DNA of 64,000 nt from Massilia mucilaginosa. GTDB lineage: Bacteria; Pseudomonadota; Gammaproteobacteria; Burkholderiales; Burkholderiaceae_D. Positions 42,545 through 50,601 of the stretch are shown here, piece by piece. The notes under the pieces were generated by a model. That model searched no databases. It worked only from the letters and a program-made list of their open reading frames with translations, and had not been told where the DNA came from. Made by a program: the position numbers and the translations under genes. The stretch covers positions 28,950 to 92,949 of the forward strand of contig NZ_WHJH01000024.1 of NCBI RefSeq assembly GCF_011682145.1, in the 5' to 3' direction. How positions within the stretch are numbered: the first letter of the stretch is position 1; each line of letters opens with the position of its first letter.

Positions 42545-43522
42545 ATGGCCATTATCGACAGAGTGAAGTGGGACGGCAGAGCGAGCCAGCTCGCATGGAA
42601 GTACCCGTCGCAGGAACTGTCCACGGGGACGCAGCTGATCGTCAACGAGTCGCAGGTCGCCTTCGTGGTGCGCGACGGCGTGTACGAAGGACCTTTCGGG
42701 GCCGGCCGCCATACGCTTTCGACCAGCAACCTGCCCCTGCTGCGCAAGCTGGCGGGCCTGCCGTTCGGCGGCCAGTCGCCGTTTTCGGCCGAAGTCTGGT
42801 TCGTCAACCTGGCTTCCACGCTCGACGTACGCTGGGGGACGCCCGATCCGATCCAGCTGCAGGATCCCAAATTCGGCATCATGGTGCCGGTGCGCGCCTT
42901 CGGTCAGTACGGCATCCGGATCGACGATCCCAAGCTGTTCCTGATGTCGCTGGTCGGCACCGCGCGCAGCATGGACGCGGCCACCCTGGCCGAGTACTTC
43001 CGCGCCATGACCACCACCCGTATCAAAACGGCGATTGCCGGCGCGCTTGGCGAGAGCGGCGTATCGGTGCTGGAAATCTCGACCCGGCTCGATGCGCTGT
43101 CCCTCACGCTCAAGGGCGCGCTGGCGGTCGAGATGGTGAAGTACGGCGTGGCGCTGACCGAGTTCAGCATCGAATCGATCAATGTGCCCGAGGCCGATCC
43201 CGCCGTGCAAACGCTCAAGGCGGCGCTGGCGCGGCGCGCCGAAATGAACATCGTCGGCTTCGACTACCAGCAGGAGCGCCGTTTCGACGTGCTGCAGACC
43301 GCCGCCGGCAACCAAGGCAGCGCAGGCACGGTGCTGGGCGCCGGCATGGGCCTGGCGATGGGCGGCGCTCTAGGCGCGAGCGTCGGCCAGATGACGGAGA
43401 CCATCGCCCCCGCCGCCCATGGCGAGCGCCTCGCACTGCTGCGCGACCTGGCTGCGCTGCGCGAGCAGAATATCCTGACCGACGCCGAATTCGACGCCGA
43501 GAAAAAACGCATCCTGGCTTGA
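42545..43522 (+). CDS. SPFH-domain protein with C-terminal SHOCT motif
   Basis: A 325-residue protein. An SPFH/band-7 domain (about residues 25-220: LIVNESQVAFVVRDGVYEGP, TLDVRWGTPDPIQLQDPKFG, VPVRAFGQYGIRI) is followed by a Gly/Ala-rich linker and a short C-terminal helical hairpin LLRDLAALREQNILTDAEFD typical of SHOCT domains. There is no transmembrane segment, so it is the virion-core-like, cytosolic SPFH type. AAGGAG is nine bases before the ATG. It probably forms a ring scaffold for its operon partners. Confidence 0.82.
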   Translation: MAIIDRVKWDGRASQLAWKYPSQELSTGTQLIVNESQVAFVVRDGVYEGPFGAGRHTLSTSNLPLLRKLAGLPFGGQSPFSAEVWFVNLASTLDVRWGTPDPIQLQDPKFGIMVPVRAFGQYGIRIDDPKLFLMSLVGTARSMDAATLAEYFRAMTTTRIKTAIAGALGESGVSVLEISTRLDALSLTLKGALAVEMVKYGVALTEFSIESINVPEADPAVQTLKAALARRAEMNIVGFDYQQERRFDVLQTAAGNQGSAGTVLGAGMGLAMGGALGASVGQMTETIAPAAHGERLALLRDLAALREQNILTDAEFDAEKKRILA

Positions 43523-43529
43523 ACCCGAC

Positions 43530-44483
43530 ATGACGCCGCTCACCCTTCTTTGTCCCCAGTGCGGCAGCCCGCTGCCACGGCAGGCGCTATGGCGCATCGT
43601 CTCCTGCACCTACTGCGGGGCGGACGTGACGCACAGCGAAGACCTGGTGCGGGCCGCCGATTTTCATGCGGCGTACGTACGCTCGCGTAGCGGCGACGCG
43701 ACGGCCGATATCGCCTGCGGCGGGCAGTACTACAAGACCATCGCCCACCTGGGCGCCGGCGGCAGCGCAAGCGTGTCACTGGCCAACCGCAGCGGCGCCA
43801 TGCCACGGCGCGTGGTGCTGAAAATCGCCCACGCAGGTACCCCCGCAGGCCAGCTGGCGCGCGAAAAGGCCATCCTCGACCGGTTGCAGGCCGACGACGT
43901 GCCCGGCGCGGCATATTTTACCCAGCGCCTGCCGCAAGCGGTCGCCGTGGGCAGCAGCGCCAGCGCGGATGGCCGGCAGCGCGAGGTGCTGGTGCTGCGC
44001 CACCCCACGGGATTCTGGGGCAGCCTGGCCGATGTGCGGCTGGCCTACGGGCGCGCAATCGACCCGCGCCATGCGGTGTGGATGTGGCGCCGCGTGCTCG
44101 AAGTGCTGGCCTACGTGCACGCCAGCGGCTGGAGCCATGGCCGGCTCTCGCCAGAGCACCTGCTGGTGCATCCGGCCGACCATGGCGTGTTGATCATCGG
44201 CTGGTCCGGCGCGACCCGCAGACATGATCACACCGCCCAGGCACGCGACCTGATGCAGCTGGCCTGGGCCATGCGGGCCATGTTGTCCCACTCTGCGGGC
44301 AAGCCGGTCTTTTCAAGCACCACGCCGGCCCCGCTGGTGCGCATGCTCGAACGCGCCAGCCTCGACGCGGCGTGGTGCGCGTCACTCGGCGCGGAAGGCA
44401 TGCGCCAGGCCGTCGGCGGCGCGGCAAAAGACGCGTTCGGCCCGGCCAGATTCATCGATTTCAGTCCCACCCCGACTAACTAA
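43530..44483 (+). CDS. Zinc-ribbon pseudokinase
   Basis: A 317-residue protein. An N-terminal zinc ribbon has C8-P-Q-C11 and C26-T-Y-C29. The rest follows the protein-kinase fold: Gly-rich loop LGAGGSASV (about 74-82), beta-3 lysine K98 in VVLKIA, alpha-C Glu E112, and a catalytic-loop equivalent HGRLSPEHLL (203-212). Here the catalytic Asp of HRD is R205, the Asn is His, and DFG is replaced by GWS (224-226). It should bind nucleotide poorly or not at all and act as a scaffold or sensor. It starts 7 bases after the SPFH gene. Confidence 0.7.
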   Translation: MTPLTLLCPQCGSPLPRQALWRIVSCTYCGADVTHSEDLVRAADFHAAYVRSRSGDATADIACGGQYYKTIAHLGAGGSASVSLANRSGAMPRRVVLKIAHAGTPAGQLAREKAILDRLQADDVPGAAYFTQRLPQAVAVGSSASADGRQREVLVLRHPTGFWGSLADVRLAYGRAIDPRHAVWMWRRVLEVLAYVHASGWSHGRLSPEHLLVHPADHGVLIIGWSGATRRHDHTAQARDLMQLAWAMRAMLSHSAGKPVFSSTTPAPLVRMLERASLDAAWCASLGAEGMRQAVGGAAKDAFGPARFIDFSPTPTN

Positions 44484-44500
44484 ACCAAGAAGGAACCATC

Positions 44501-45478
44501 ATGGGTCAAGGTAATTACTCCCACGCTGCGCACGCAGCACTGGTCGCCGACCGCGCGTCGGCATCCCGCACCGAAGTGTTCACCCAGCGCGGATGCCATG
44601 CGCTGATGAATCCCAACGGCCTGAAAATCCGCGAGTCGCGCGACAGCGTCGACCATCCCAACTCCCTTGGCATCGTGTTCGCGCTCGACGTCACCGGCTC
44701 CATGGGCGACATTCCGCAAAGCCTGGCCACCAGGGAGCTGCCGACCTTCATGGCGCTGCTGGGCGCGGTCGGCGTCGCCGATCCGCAACTGCTGTTCATG
44801 GCCATCGGCGACGCCACGTCCGACCGGGCGCCGTTGCAGGTCGGCCAGTTCGAGTCGACTGCGGAGCTGATGGACCAGTGGCTGACGTGGAGCTACCTGG
44901 AAGGCGGCGGCGGTGGCAGCGGCGAAGAAAGCTACGAGCTGGCGTTCTACATGGTGGCGCAGCACACCGACATGGATTGCTGGCTCAAGCGGCGCAAAAA
45001 GGGCTATCTGTTCATCACCGGCGACGAGCTGCCTTACCCGGCAGTGTCGCGCCACCAGATCGGCAGCCTGGTGGGCGATACGCTCGATGAAGACGTGCCG
45101 ATCGCCGAAGCGATTGCGGCGGCGTCCGAAACGTATCACGTGTTTTTCCTGATTCCCGACCTGGGCCGGCGCGGCCGCTGCGAAAAGCGCTGGCGCGAGC
45201 TGCTGGGCGACCATGTGATCTGCATGGAGGAGCCGGGCGACGCCTGCGCGGTGGCCGCCGCCATCGTCGGCCTGACCGAGCGCGCCATTCCCGACATGGA
45301 TGCGCTGGTGTCCACGCTGGGCGCCAACGCCATCGCCCCGCAGCGCGTGTCGGCCATCGTGCGCGCACTGCGTCCGTATGCCGACCTGCTCGATCCGGAC
45401 GCCGCCTCCCGCGTGCATGTGCCGGCGGCGGGCACGCCGGCAACGCCGTCGGCCTGGTGGAAGCGCATGTTCGCATAA
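44501..45478 (+). CDS. VWA-domain protein with intact MIDAS
   Basis: A 325-residue protein of the von Willebrand A fold. The metal-site motif is D63-V-T-G-S67 in FALDVTGSMGD, with later acidic and Thr positions (GDATSD; GDELPYP) completing the site. Core strands LFMAIGDA, YELAFYMVA, YLFITGDE and HVFFLIPDL are evident. No signal peptide is seen, so it is cytosolic. Such proteins commonly act with kinase-like and AAA proteins in signalling complexes; in ter systems the VWA protein TerY works beside a kinase. It follows the pseudokinase by 17 bases. Confidence 0.8.
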   Translation: MGQGNYSHAAHAALVADRASASRTEVFTQRGCHALMNPNGLKIRESRDSVDHPNSLGIVFALDVTGSMGDIPQSLATRELPTFMALLGAVGVADPQLLFMAIGDATSDRAPLQVGQFESTAELMDQWLTWSYLEGGGGGSGEESYELAFYMVAQHTDMDCWLKRRKKGYLFITGDELPYPAVSRHQIGSLVGDTLDEDVPIAEAIAAASETYHVFFLIPDLGRRGRCEKRWRELLGDHVICMEEPGDACAVAAAIVGLTERAIPDMDALVSTLGANAIAPQRVSAIVRALRPYADLLDPDAASRVHVPAAGTPATPSAWWKRMFA

Positions 45479-45486
45479 GGATGCCC

Positions 45487-46875
45487 ATGTCTTCTACCCG
45501 TCTGGTGTCCCTGCTGGGTCTTGGCTTTGGCGATTGCGGCAAGGGCCTGTTTACCGATTACCTGTGCCGTCAATGGGACGCGCATACGGTGGTGCGTTTC
45601 AATGGCGGCGCCCAGGCCGGCCACAATGTGGTGCTGCCCGACGGGCGCCATCACACCTTCGCGCAGTTCGGCGCGGGCAGCTTCGTGCCGGGTACGGTCA
45701 CCCTGCTCGCTTTCCCGGTGATCGTGCATCCGACCGCGCTGCTGGTGGAAGACGCGTACCTGCGCCGCGCAGGCGTGGACGATGCCCTGCTGCGCATCCT
45801 GATCGACGGGCGCTGCCGGGTCACCACGCCGTTTCATCAGGCTGCGGGCCGCATGCGTGAATTGCAGCGCGGGGCGCAGGCGCACGGCAGTTGCGGCGTC
45901 GGCGTGGGCGAGACGGCCGGCCACGGCATCGATCACCCCGACCAGATCGTCCGTTACGCGGACCTGGCGCAGCCGGCGCTGGCGCTGGCAAAACTGGAAC
46001 TGATGCGGCGTACGCTGCGGGCCGGTTTCAGCGGGCGTTGCGCGGAGCGGGCCAAGCAGGACGCCTATGCCGCCGAATTGGCGGTACTGGACGATGCAAG
46101 CATGGCGTCGCGCTGGCTGGACCAGGTGGCGCAGCTGACGCGCCAGGTGCCGCCGGCCGCGCGCGCGCAGGTGTCGGCCCGGCTGCACCTGCCCGGCTGC
46201 GTGCTGTTCGAAGGGGCGCAGGGCGTGCTGCTCGATGAATGGCGCGGTTTTCATCCGCATACGACGTGGAGCAGCATTCATCCGGCGTCGGTAGAGGCGG
46301 TGGCGGCCGACGCCGGACCGCATGCGCGGATCGAACACCTGGGCATCCTGCGCGCGTACATGACGCGCCATGGAAACGGGCCGCTGCCGACGCACGATGC
46401 GCGGCTCGATCACCTGCCCGAACCGCACAATGCGTCGGACGGCTGGCAAGGGCGCTTCCGGCGCGGGCATCCGGACGCGCTGTTGCTGCGCTACGCGCTG
46501 CAGGCTGCGGGGCCGCTCGACGGCCTGCTGGTGAGCCATCTCGATGTGTTCGAGCGCGAACCGGGACTGCGCTGGTGCGCATGGTACGAAGACGATTCCG
46601 CGGACGAGGACTTGTGCACGCGCGACCTGATCTCGGGGCGGATCGAGTCGCTCGTGCCGGGTGCGGCGCAAGACCTGGCGCACCAGGAGCGGCTCGGTCG
46701 CCTGCTGGCGCGCGCTACGCCGCACTATGCGGGCGAGCCGGTGCCCGATGCCGCCGCTTTCGTGGCGCAAATCGAAGCGTTGGCCGGATTGCCGGTTTTG
46801 TTCGGATCGCACGGGCCGACATACGCCACGGTACAGATGTTGAAACCGTTGTCAAAACCGCACTCGACGTTATAA
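45487..46875 (+). CDS. Diverged adenylosuccinate synthetase (PurA/PurZ-like)
   Basis: A 462-residue protein clearly built on the PurA fold: LLGLGFGDCGKGLFTDYL (residues 9-26) corresponds to the P-loop QWGDEGKGK, with the catalytic Asp kept (D16); NGGAQAGHNVV keeps the catalytic His H46; FEGAQGVLLD (241-250) and MTRHGNGPLPTH also align. Changed points: Glu of GDEGK is Cys17, and the guanine-specificity motif TKLD is S350-H-L-D353, so GTP use is doubtful. This pattern indicates a different nucleotide or nucleobase substrate. It follows the VWA gene by 8 bases, with AAGGA five bases before the ATG. A housekeeping purA is presumably elsewhere. Confidence 0.78.
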   Translation: MSSTRLVSLLGLGFGDCGKGLFTDYLCRQWDAHTVVRFNGGAQAGHNVVLPDGRHHTFAQFGAGSFVPGTVTLLAFPVIVHPTALLVEDAYLRRAGVDDALLRILIDGRCRVTTPFHQAAGRMRELQRGAQAHGSCGVGVGETAGHGIDHPDQIVRYADLAQPALALAKLELMRRTLRAGFSGRCAERAKQDAYAAELAVLDDASMASRWLDQVAQLTRQVPPAARAQVSARLHLPGCVLFEGAQGVLLDEWRGFHPHTTWSSIHPASVEAVAADAGPHARIEHLGILRAYMTRHGNGPLPTHDARLDHLPEPHNASDGWQGRFRRGHPDALLLRYALQAAGPLDGLLVSHLDVFEREPGLRWCAWYEDDSADEDLCTRDLISGRIESLVPGAAQDLAHQERLGRLLARATPHYAGEPVPDAAAFVAQIEALAGLPVLFGSHGPTYATVQMLKPLSKPHSTL

Positions 46876-46927
46876 AAATACATTCATTTATTGAAATCAA
46901 GTTAATTTGCTTGTATTGTTGAAAACA

Positions 46928-46949
46928 CAAACCCGAGGTTTGGGCTTTT
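46928..46949 (+). terminator. Weak hairpin after the PurA-like gene
   Basis: CAAACC (46928-46933) pairs with GGTTTG (46937-46942) and is followed by GGGCTTTT. The stretch 46876-46925 is unusually AT-rich compared with its surroundings. The hairpin is short, so termination may be partial. Confidence 0.35.
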
Positions 46950-47003
46950 CCTTCAAGCAAAGGCGCCATCTTGTCTACCAATCTACCCGAAGTGAGGCCG
47001 GCG

Positions 47004-47933
47004 ATGTTTGCCGTTCCAATGATGCGGCTGTGGAGAAGTTTGAAAAGCTGGCGACAGTTCTCGGTCGGGCCGGTCTCGCTGTTCTACCGTTTCGGCCGCC
47101 GCGTGCCGGTGTCGAACAACCGCCGTCGCCAGCAGCAGCGCCTCAAGCTCGATTGCGCAACCCCTGTCACGGCGCCGGACAGCGCACTGACGCCCCGCGG
47201 TGCCTGCGAAAGCGAACGCGATGCGTCGACTGAAACGGCGCTGATCGTCGGTGTCGGTCCGGGGTATGGTTTCGAACTGGCGCGCCGCTTCGCCGCATCC
47301 GGCATGCGGGTGGCGCTGGCGTCGCGCAACGCCGAGCGGCTCGACGACCTGGTGGACGAACTCGGCGCCGGCGGTGGACAGGTCAACGCCTACGGCTGCG
47401 ACGCCACCGACGAACGTTCGGTGGCCGCTTTGCTGGCCACGGTCACCGAGGAACTGGGCGCGCCGCATCTGGTGGTGTATGCGGTGCAGGGGTTTTGCCC
47501 CGGCACGGTGCTCGATACCGAAGTGCCGGCCTTCGAAGAAAGCTGGCGCCAGAACTGCCTGGGCGGCTTTATCGTGGCGCGCGCGGCAGCCCGCATGATG
47601 GTGCCCCTGGAACGCGGCAGCATCATCCTCACCGGGTCGACCTCGTCATTGATCGGACGTGAAGACCATCTAAACCTGGCGGTCGGCAAATTCGGCCTGC
47701 GCGCACTGGCGCAGGTGCTGGCACGCGAAGTGTGGCCCTCGGGGATCCATGTGGCGCACGTGGTGATCGATGCGGACGTGAAGGATTCGGATGTGTTCGA
47801 GGCCGGCTACACGCAGGCGGAACCGCGCCATCTGGCCGACGCGGTGTTCGGCCTGCATCGCCAGCCGCGCAGCGCGTGGACCAGCGAAATGGATTTTCGG
47901 CCCTGGAACGAAAAGTTCTGGCAGCACTGCTGA
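47004..47933 (+). CDS. Atypical SDR-fold protein lacking the catalytic tyrosine
   Basis: A 309-residue protein whose first 75 residues are basic (MRLWRSLKSWRQFS...) and may bind membrane or nucleic acid. The Rossmann core follows: LIVGVGPGYGFELARRFAAS (nucleotide loop GVGPGYG rather than TGxxxGIG), ASRNAERLDDL, and IILTGSTSSLIGRED. Where YxxxK is expected, the sequence is LNLAVGK: the Lys is kept but Tyr is Leu, so classical oxidoreductase activity is unlikely. I prefer the ATG at 47004 (GAGG five bases upstream) over a TTG at 46971. It is separated from the PurA-like gene by 128 bases and may be independent. Confidence 0.72.
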   Translation: MFAVPMMRLWRSLKSWRQFSVGPVSLFYRFGRRVPVSNNRRRQQQRLKLDCATPVTAPDSALTPRGACESERDASTETALIVGVGPGYGFELARRFAASGMRVALASRNAERLDDLVDELGAGGGQVNAYGCDATDERSVAALLATVTEELGAPHLVVYAVQGFCPGTVLDTEVPAFEESWRQNCLGGFIVARAAARMMVPLERGSIILTGSTSSLIGREDHLNLAVGKFGLRALAQVLAREVWPSGIHVAHVVIDADVKDSDVFEAGYTQAEPRHLADAVFGLHRQPRSAWTSEMDFRPWNEKFWQHC

Positions 47934-48032
47934 GCGGCGCGGGCACCGCCAGGATGTCAATCCCATCTGGAAAGACATTGCGCCATATCAAACAAGTACC
48001 AATCAACAGCGCAGTCGTATGACGCCGCGTTA

Positions 48033-48046
48033 TAGTTGTTCAACTA
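48033..48046. promoter_or_regulatory. Palindrome before the dual caspase operon
   Basis: TAGTTGTTCAACTA (arms of six around two bases) lies 141 bases before the first gene, with a further TAGTTG half-site 8 bases on (48048...). The surrounding 60 bases are AT-rich and include TATAGT, which may be a -10 element. The rest of the 250-base gap (47934-48186) shows no other feature I can support. Confidence 0.4.
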
Positions 48047-48186
48047 TTTAGTTGCACATAAGGCAATCGTCCCCGGTGCCAGCGCACGCTTGCTTGTGCT
48101 CGACCTCGCTGTTCCAGATTTCACGTGGCGCAAAGCGGCATTGAAGCAGCGCGCAAGACGCAACAAGCTGACAAGGAGAAACCGGC

Positions 48187-50580
48187 ATGACGACCGAACT
48201 GGGCAAGTTCAAAGAAGCCTACGCCACCATGGTGGTAGCAACCTACGAGCCGCTGATCCTGCGCTGGATTTCCGGATGGACCTTGCGGACCGTCGCCGGC
48301 ACGGTTGCCAAGCGCATGGCGCGGGCGGACGTGATGACCCGGGCCTCGGGGGTGTCGACGGCGATCCAGGTCGCCAGCGTGCAATCGGCCATCCGCGCCA
48401 GGCGCCTTCCCGCCGAGAGCGTGCTGTCCGATATCCTCAAGAACGCGCGCGCGGGGCAAGCCGCGTACCTCCAGGACGATGAGGTCGCCGGCGTCGCGAA
48501 GCTCGATATCACCGGTTTTCCCAGGGCCGTACTGTATCGAGGCATTATCCACCCCAACGGAATGACGATGCAGGTGACGGAGGCGCAAAAACGGCGTCAG
48601 GAGAGCGCCGCCGATGCCGAGGACATCCCGACCTTCGTTTCCGGCCTGGCCGAAACGCGCGACCTGGGCTTCGACCTGAAAGGGGCGCAGAGCCGCGTGT
48701 ACGAGAACATGATGGTCGCCGCCCGCGAAGCCGAGCCCGGCCAGTTGGGCGCGCTCTTGAACAAGCACCTGAAGGATATCGGGCTCTACAATTTTTTCCC
48801 CGAGTTCAAGATCGAGGAGGCGCTCTCGCCCATCGGCATCGCGCATTTTTATCGCCAGCTGTATTTCAACGCCGACGAGGGTTTCGGTCCGATCGAGCAG
48901 GCCTTCACCGTGGCGCCGCTCGAAACGCTGGAGGTGGTCTACGAGACCGTGCGCAAGCAGATCCACGAGGAGTTGCTGGAAATGGGACTGGAGCAGGTGA
49001 GCGAAGCGGCCACCGAGGTCAAGAACACCGACGAGGTGTCGGACAAGGTGTCGAGCATGATCCAGCGCGACACCTCGGCGGCGATGTCGGCGAGCACCTC
49101 GGGCTCGATTGGCGTGTGGCAGGCCAGCGCCTCGGTCTCGGCCAGCTTCAAGAACGCCGGCCAGCGCAGCCGCGAGCAGACCTCGCGCCGGCTCAAGGAA
49201 GTGACCACGCGCGCCGCCGAACGCATCACCAAGACCTTCAAGCTGACCACGCGCGACGTGGATGAACTGACCACGACCAACCTCACGCGCCGCATCATCC
49301 GCAACGACAGTGCGGCGCCGGTCAGCTACGGCCTGCGCCGCGTGCTGCGGCGGGTGCGCGTGAAGGTGCAGGACCTCGGGCCGCGCCTGGTGTGGCAACT
49401 GTATGTGAGAACCCCGGGCAAGGGGCTGGCGCGCAGCAAATTCGTGCACTTCCGGGAATCGGGCCCGATCACCGTGCCGAATGAACCGCCCGGCTTGTCG
49501 CCGCGTCCGATCGGTGGGACCGATACCGGCTCCACCAGCTCCAGCCTCAAGTTCGGGCCGACCTATTACGTGACCCTGGTGGTGCAGCCGGGCGCGGACC
49601 GCAAGGTGACCTCGGTCAGTATCGATTCGATCACCGACCTGGAAGGCGGCGGCAAGGACGACCTTGCGCCCTCGCCCAGGAACGACAACCAGTGGGGCCC
49701 GGGTTGGGATGCGGCCGGAAGCAAATTTACCAAGCACATCGCGATCCTGCCAGGCGACAGTGCGAGCGTGAGCATCAGCTACACCTATGCCTGGGAACCG
49801 GCCGATGCTGTCATGGCCGCATGGGAAAAGAAGCGGCAGGAAGCGGTAGCGGCGATCTCCGAAGAACAGCTGAGCGCGAAGTTCGCCCGCGAAAAGGCGC
49901 TGATCACCGAACGCAGCAAGATCAAGGCGCGCCCGGCGGCGGACCTGCGCAAGGAAGAGCGGTACGAAGTGATGAACCGGATGGTGTCGCATCTGTTCGC
50001 GCACAGCAATCAGGGGCAGGATCCGAGCCCGCTGGAGATCGAGTTCTTCCACCGCTTTTTCGACATCGAGGCCATGTTTACCTACACCCATCCCTCGTGG
50101 TGGAAACCGCGCTATACACCCGTCGCCACCGGCCTTGAGCGCCCCGCCTACGAAATCACGGCGGAATCGGAGCCGGCCCCGCTGGGTAGCTCGCTGGGCT
50201 GGATGATCCAGCTCGACGGCGATGACCGGCGCAACGAGTTCATCAACAGCCCCTGGGTGCGGGTCTGCCTGCCGATCTACCCTGGCCGGGAGCGCGAGGC
50301 GATCGAGTGGCTGTCCAAGCATATCGAGGGCGGGGACGGCTACGATATCCACAGCGGGCCCCTGAGCGACCTGCTGGGGCAAGTGGAACAGTACCGCGGC
50401 CAGGAAGAAAGGCTGGGCATCAACGGCGCCGACTATGTGACGGTCGACTCGACCATCGGCGACGAATCCGGCGACCCCACCGGGCCGCTCAAGCCCGAGA
50501 ACGTCTACCCGGTGGTGCAGGAGTACGAGGTGACGGTGCCGACCGAAGGTTTCGTCTATGACGAGCTGAAGCTTGTCTGA
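48187..50580 (+). CDS. Large protein of unknown function, first gene of the caspase-fold operon
   Basis: A 797-residue cytosolic-looking protein without a signal sequence. Residues about 1-130 are Ala/Arg-rich helices; about 230-380 hold a Ser/Thr/Ala-rich stretch (SSMIQRDTSAAMSASTSGSI) next to highly charged helices (RSREQTSRRLKEVTTRAAER); about 440-560 are beta-rich (PTYYVTLVVQPGADRKVTSV); the C-terminal 150 residues are acidic and Pro-rich. I recognise no domain. AAGGAG lies nine bases before the ATG. It is followed at 21 bases by a predicted caspase-fold gene and then another, so it may be their substrate, sensor or scaffold. Confidence 0.7.
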   Translation: MTTELGKFKEAYATMVVATYEPLILRWISGWTLRTVAGTVAKRMARADVMTRASGVSTAIQVASVQSAIRARRLPAESVLSDILKNARAGQAAYLQDDEVAGVAKLDITGFPRAVLYRGIIHPNGMTMQVTEAQKRRQESAADAEDIPTFVSGLAETRDLGFDLKGAQSRVYENMMVAAREAEPGQLGALLNKHLKDIGLYNFFPEFKIEEALSPIGIAHFYRQLYFNADEGFGPIEQAFTVAPLETLEVVYETVRKQIHEELLEMGLEQVSEAATEVKNTDEVSDKVSSMIQRDTSAAMSASTSGSIGVWQASASVSASFKNAGQRSREQTSRRLKEVTTRAAERITKTFKLTTRDVDELTTTNLTRRIIRNDSAAPVSYGLRRVLRRVRVKVQDLGPRLVWQLYVRTPGKGLARSKFVHFRESGPITVPNEPPGLSPRPIGGTDTGSTSSSLKFGPTYYVTLVVQPGADRKVTSVSIDSITDLEGGGKDDLAPSPRNDNQWGPGWDAAGSKFTKHIAILPGDSASVSISYTYAWEPADAVMAAWEKKRQEAVAAISEEQLSAKFAREKALITERSKIKARPAADLRKEERYEVMNRMVSHLFAHSNQGQDPSPLEIEFFHRFFDIEAMFTYTHPSWWKPRYTPVATGLERPAYEITAESEPAPLGSSLGWMIQLDGDDRRNEFINSPWVRVCLPIYPGREREAIEWLSKHIEGGDGYDIHSGPLSDLLGQVEQYRGQEERLGINGADYVTVDSTIGDESGDPTGPLKPENVYPVVQEYEVTVPTEGFVYDELKLV

Positions 50581-50601
50581 GCGTGCCGGAGGGACAATGC
50601 G

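Noticed and set aside
45136..46812. Minus-strand frame across the PurA-like gene
   Set aside because: The plus-strand product shows the PurA fold motifs in order; the opposite strand shows none.
42545..46875. Classical ter (tellurite) operon
   Set aside because: No TerB, TerZ, TerA or TerD gene is within the run; only the VWA-kinase pairing is reminiscent.
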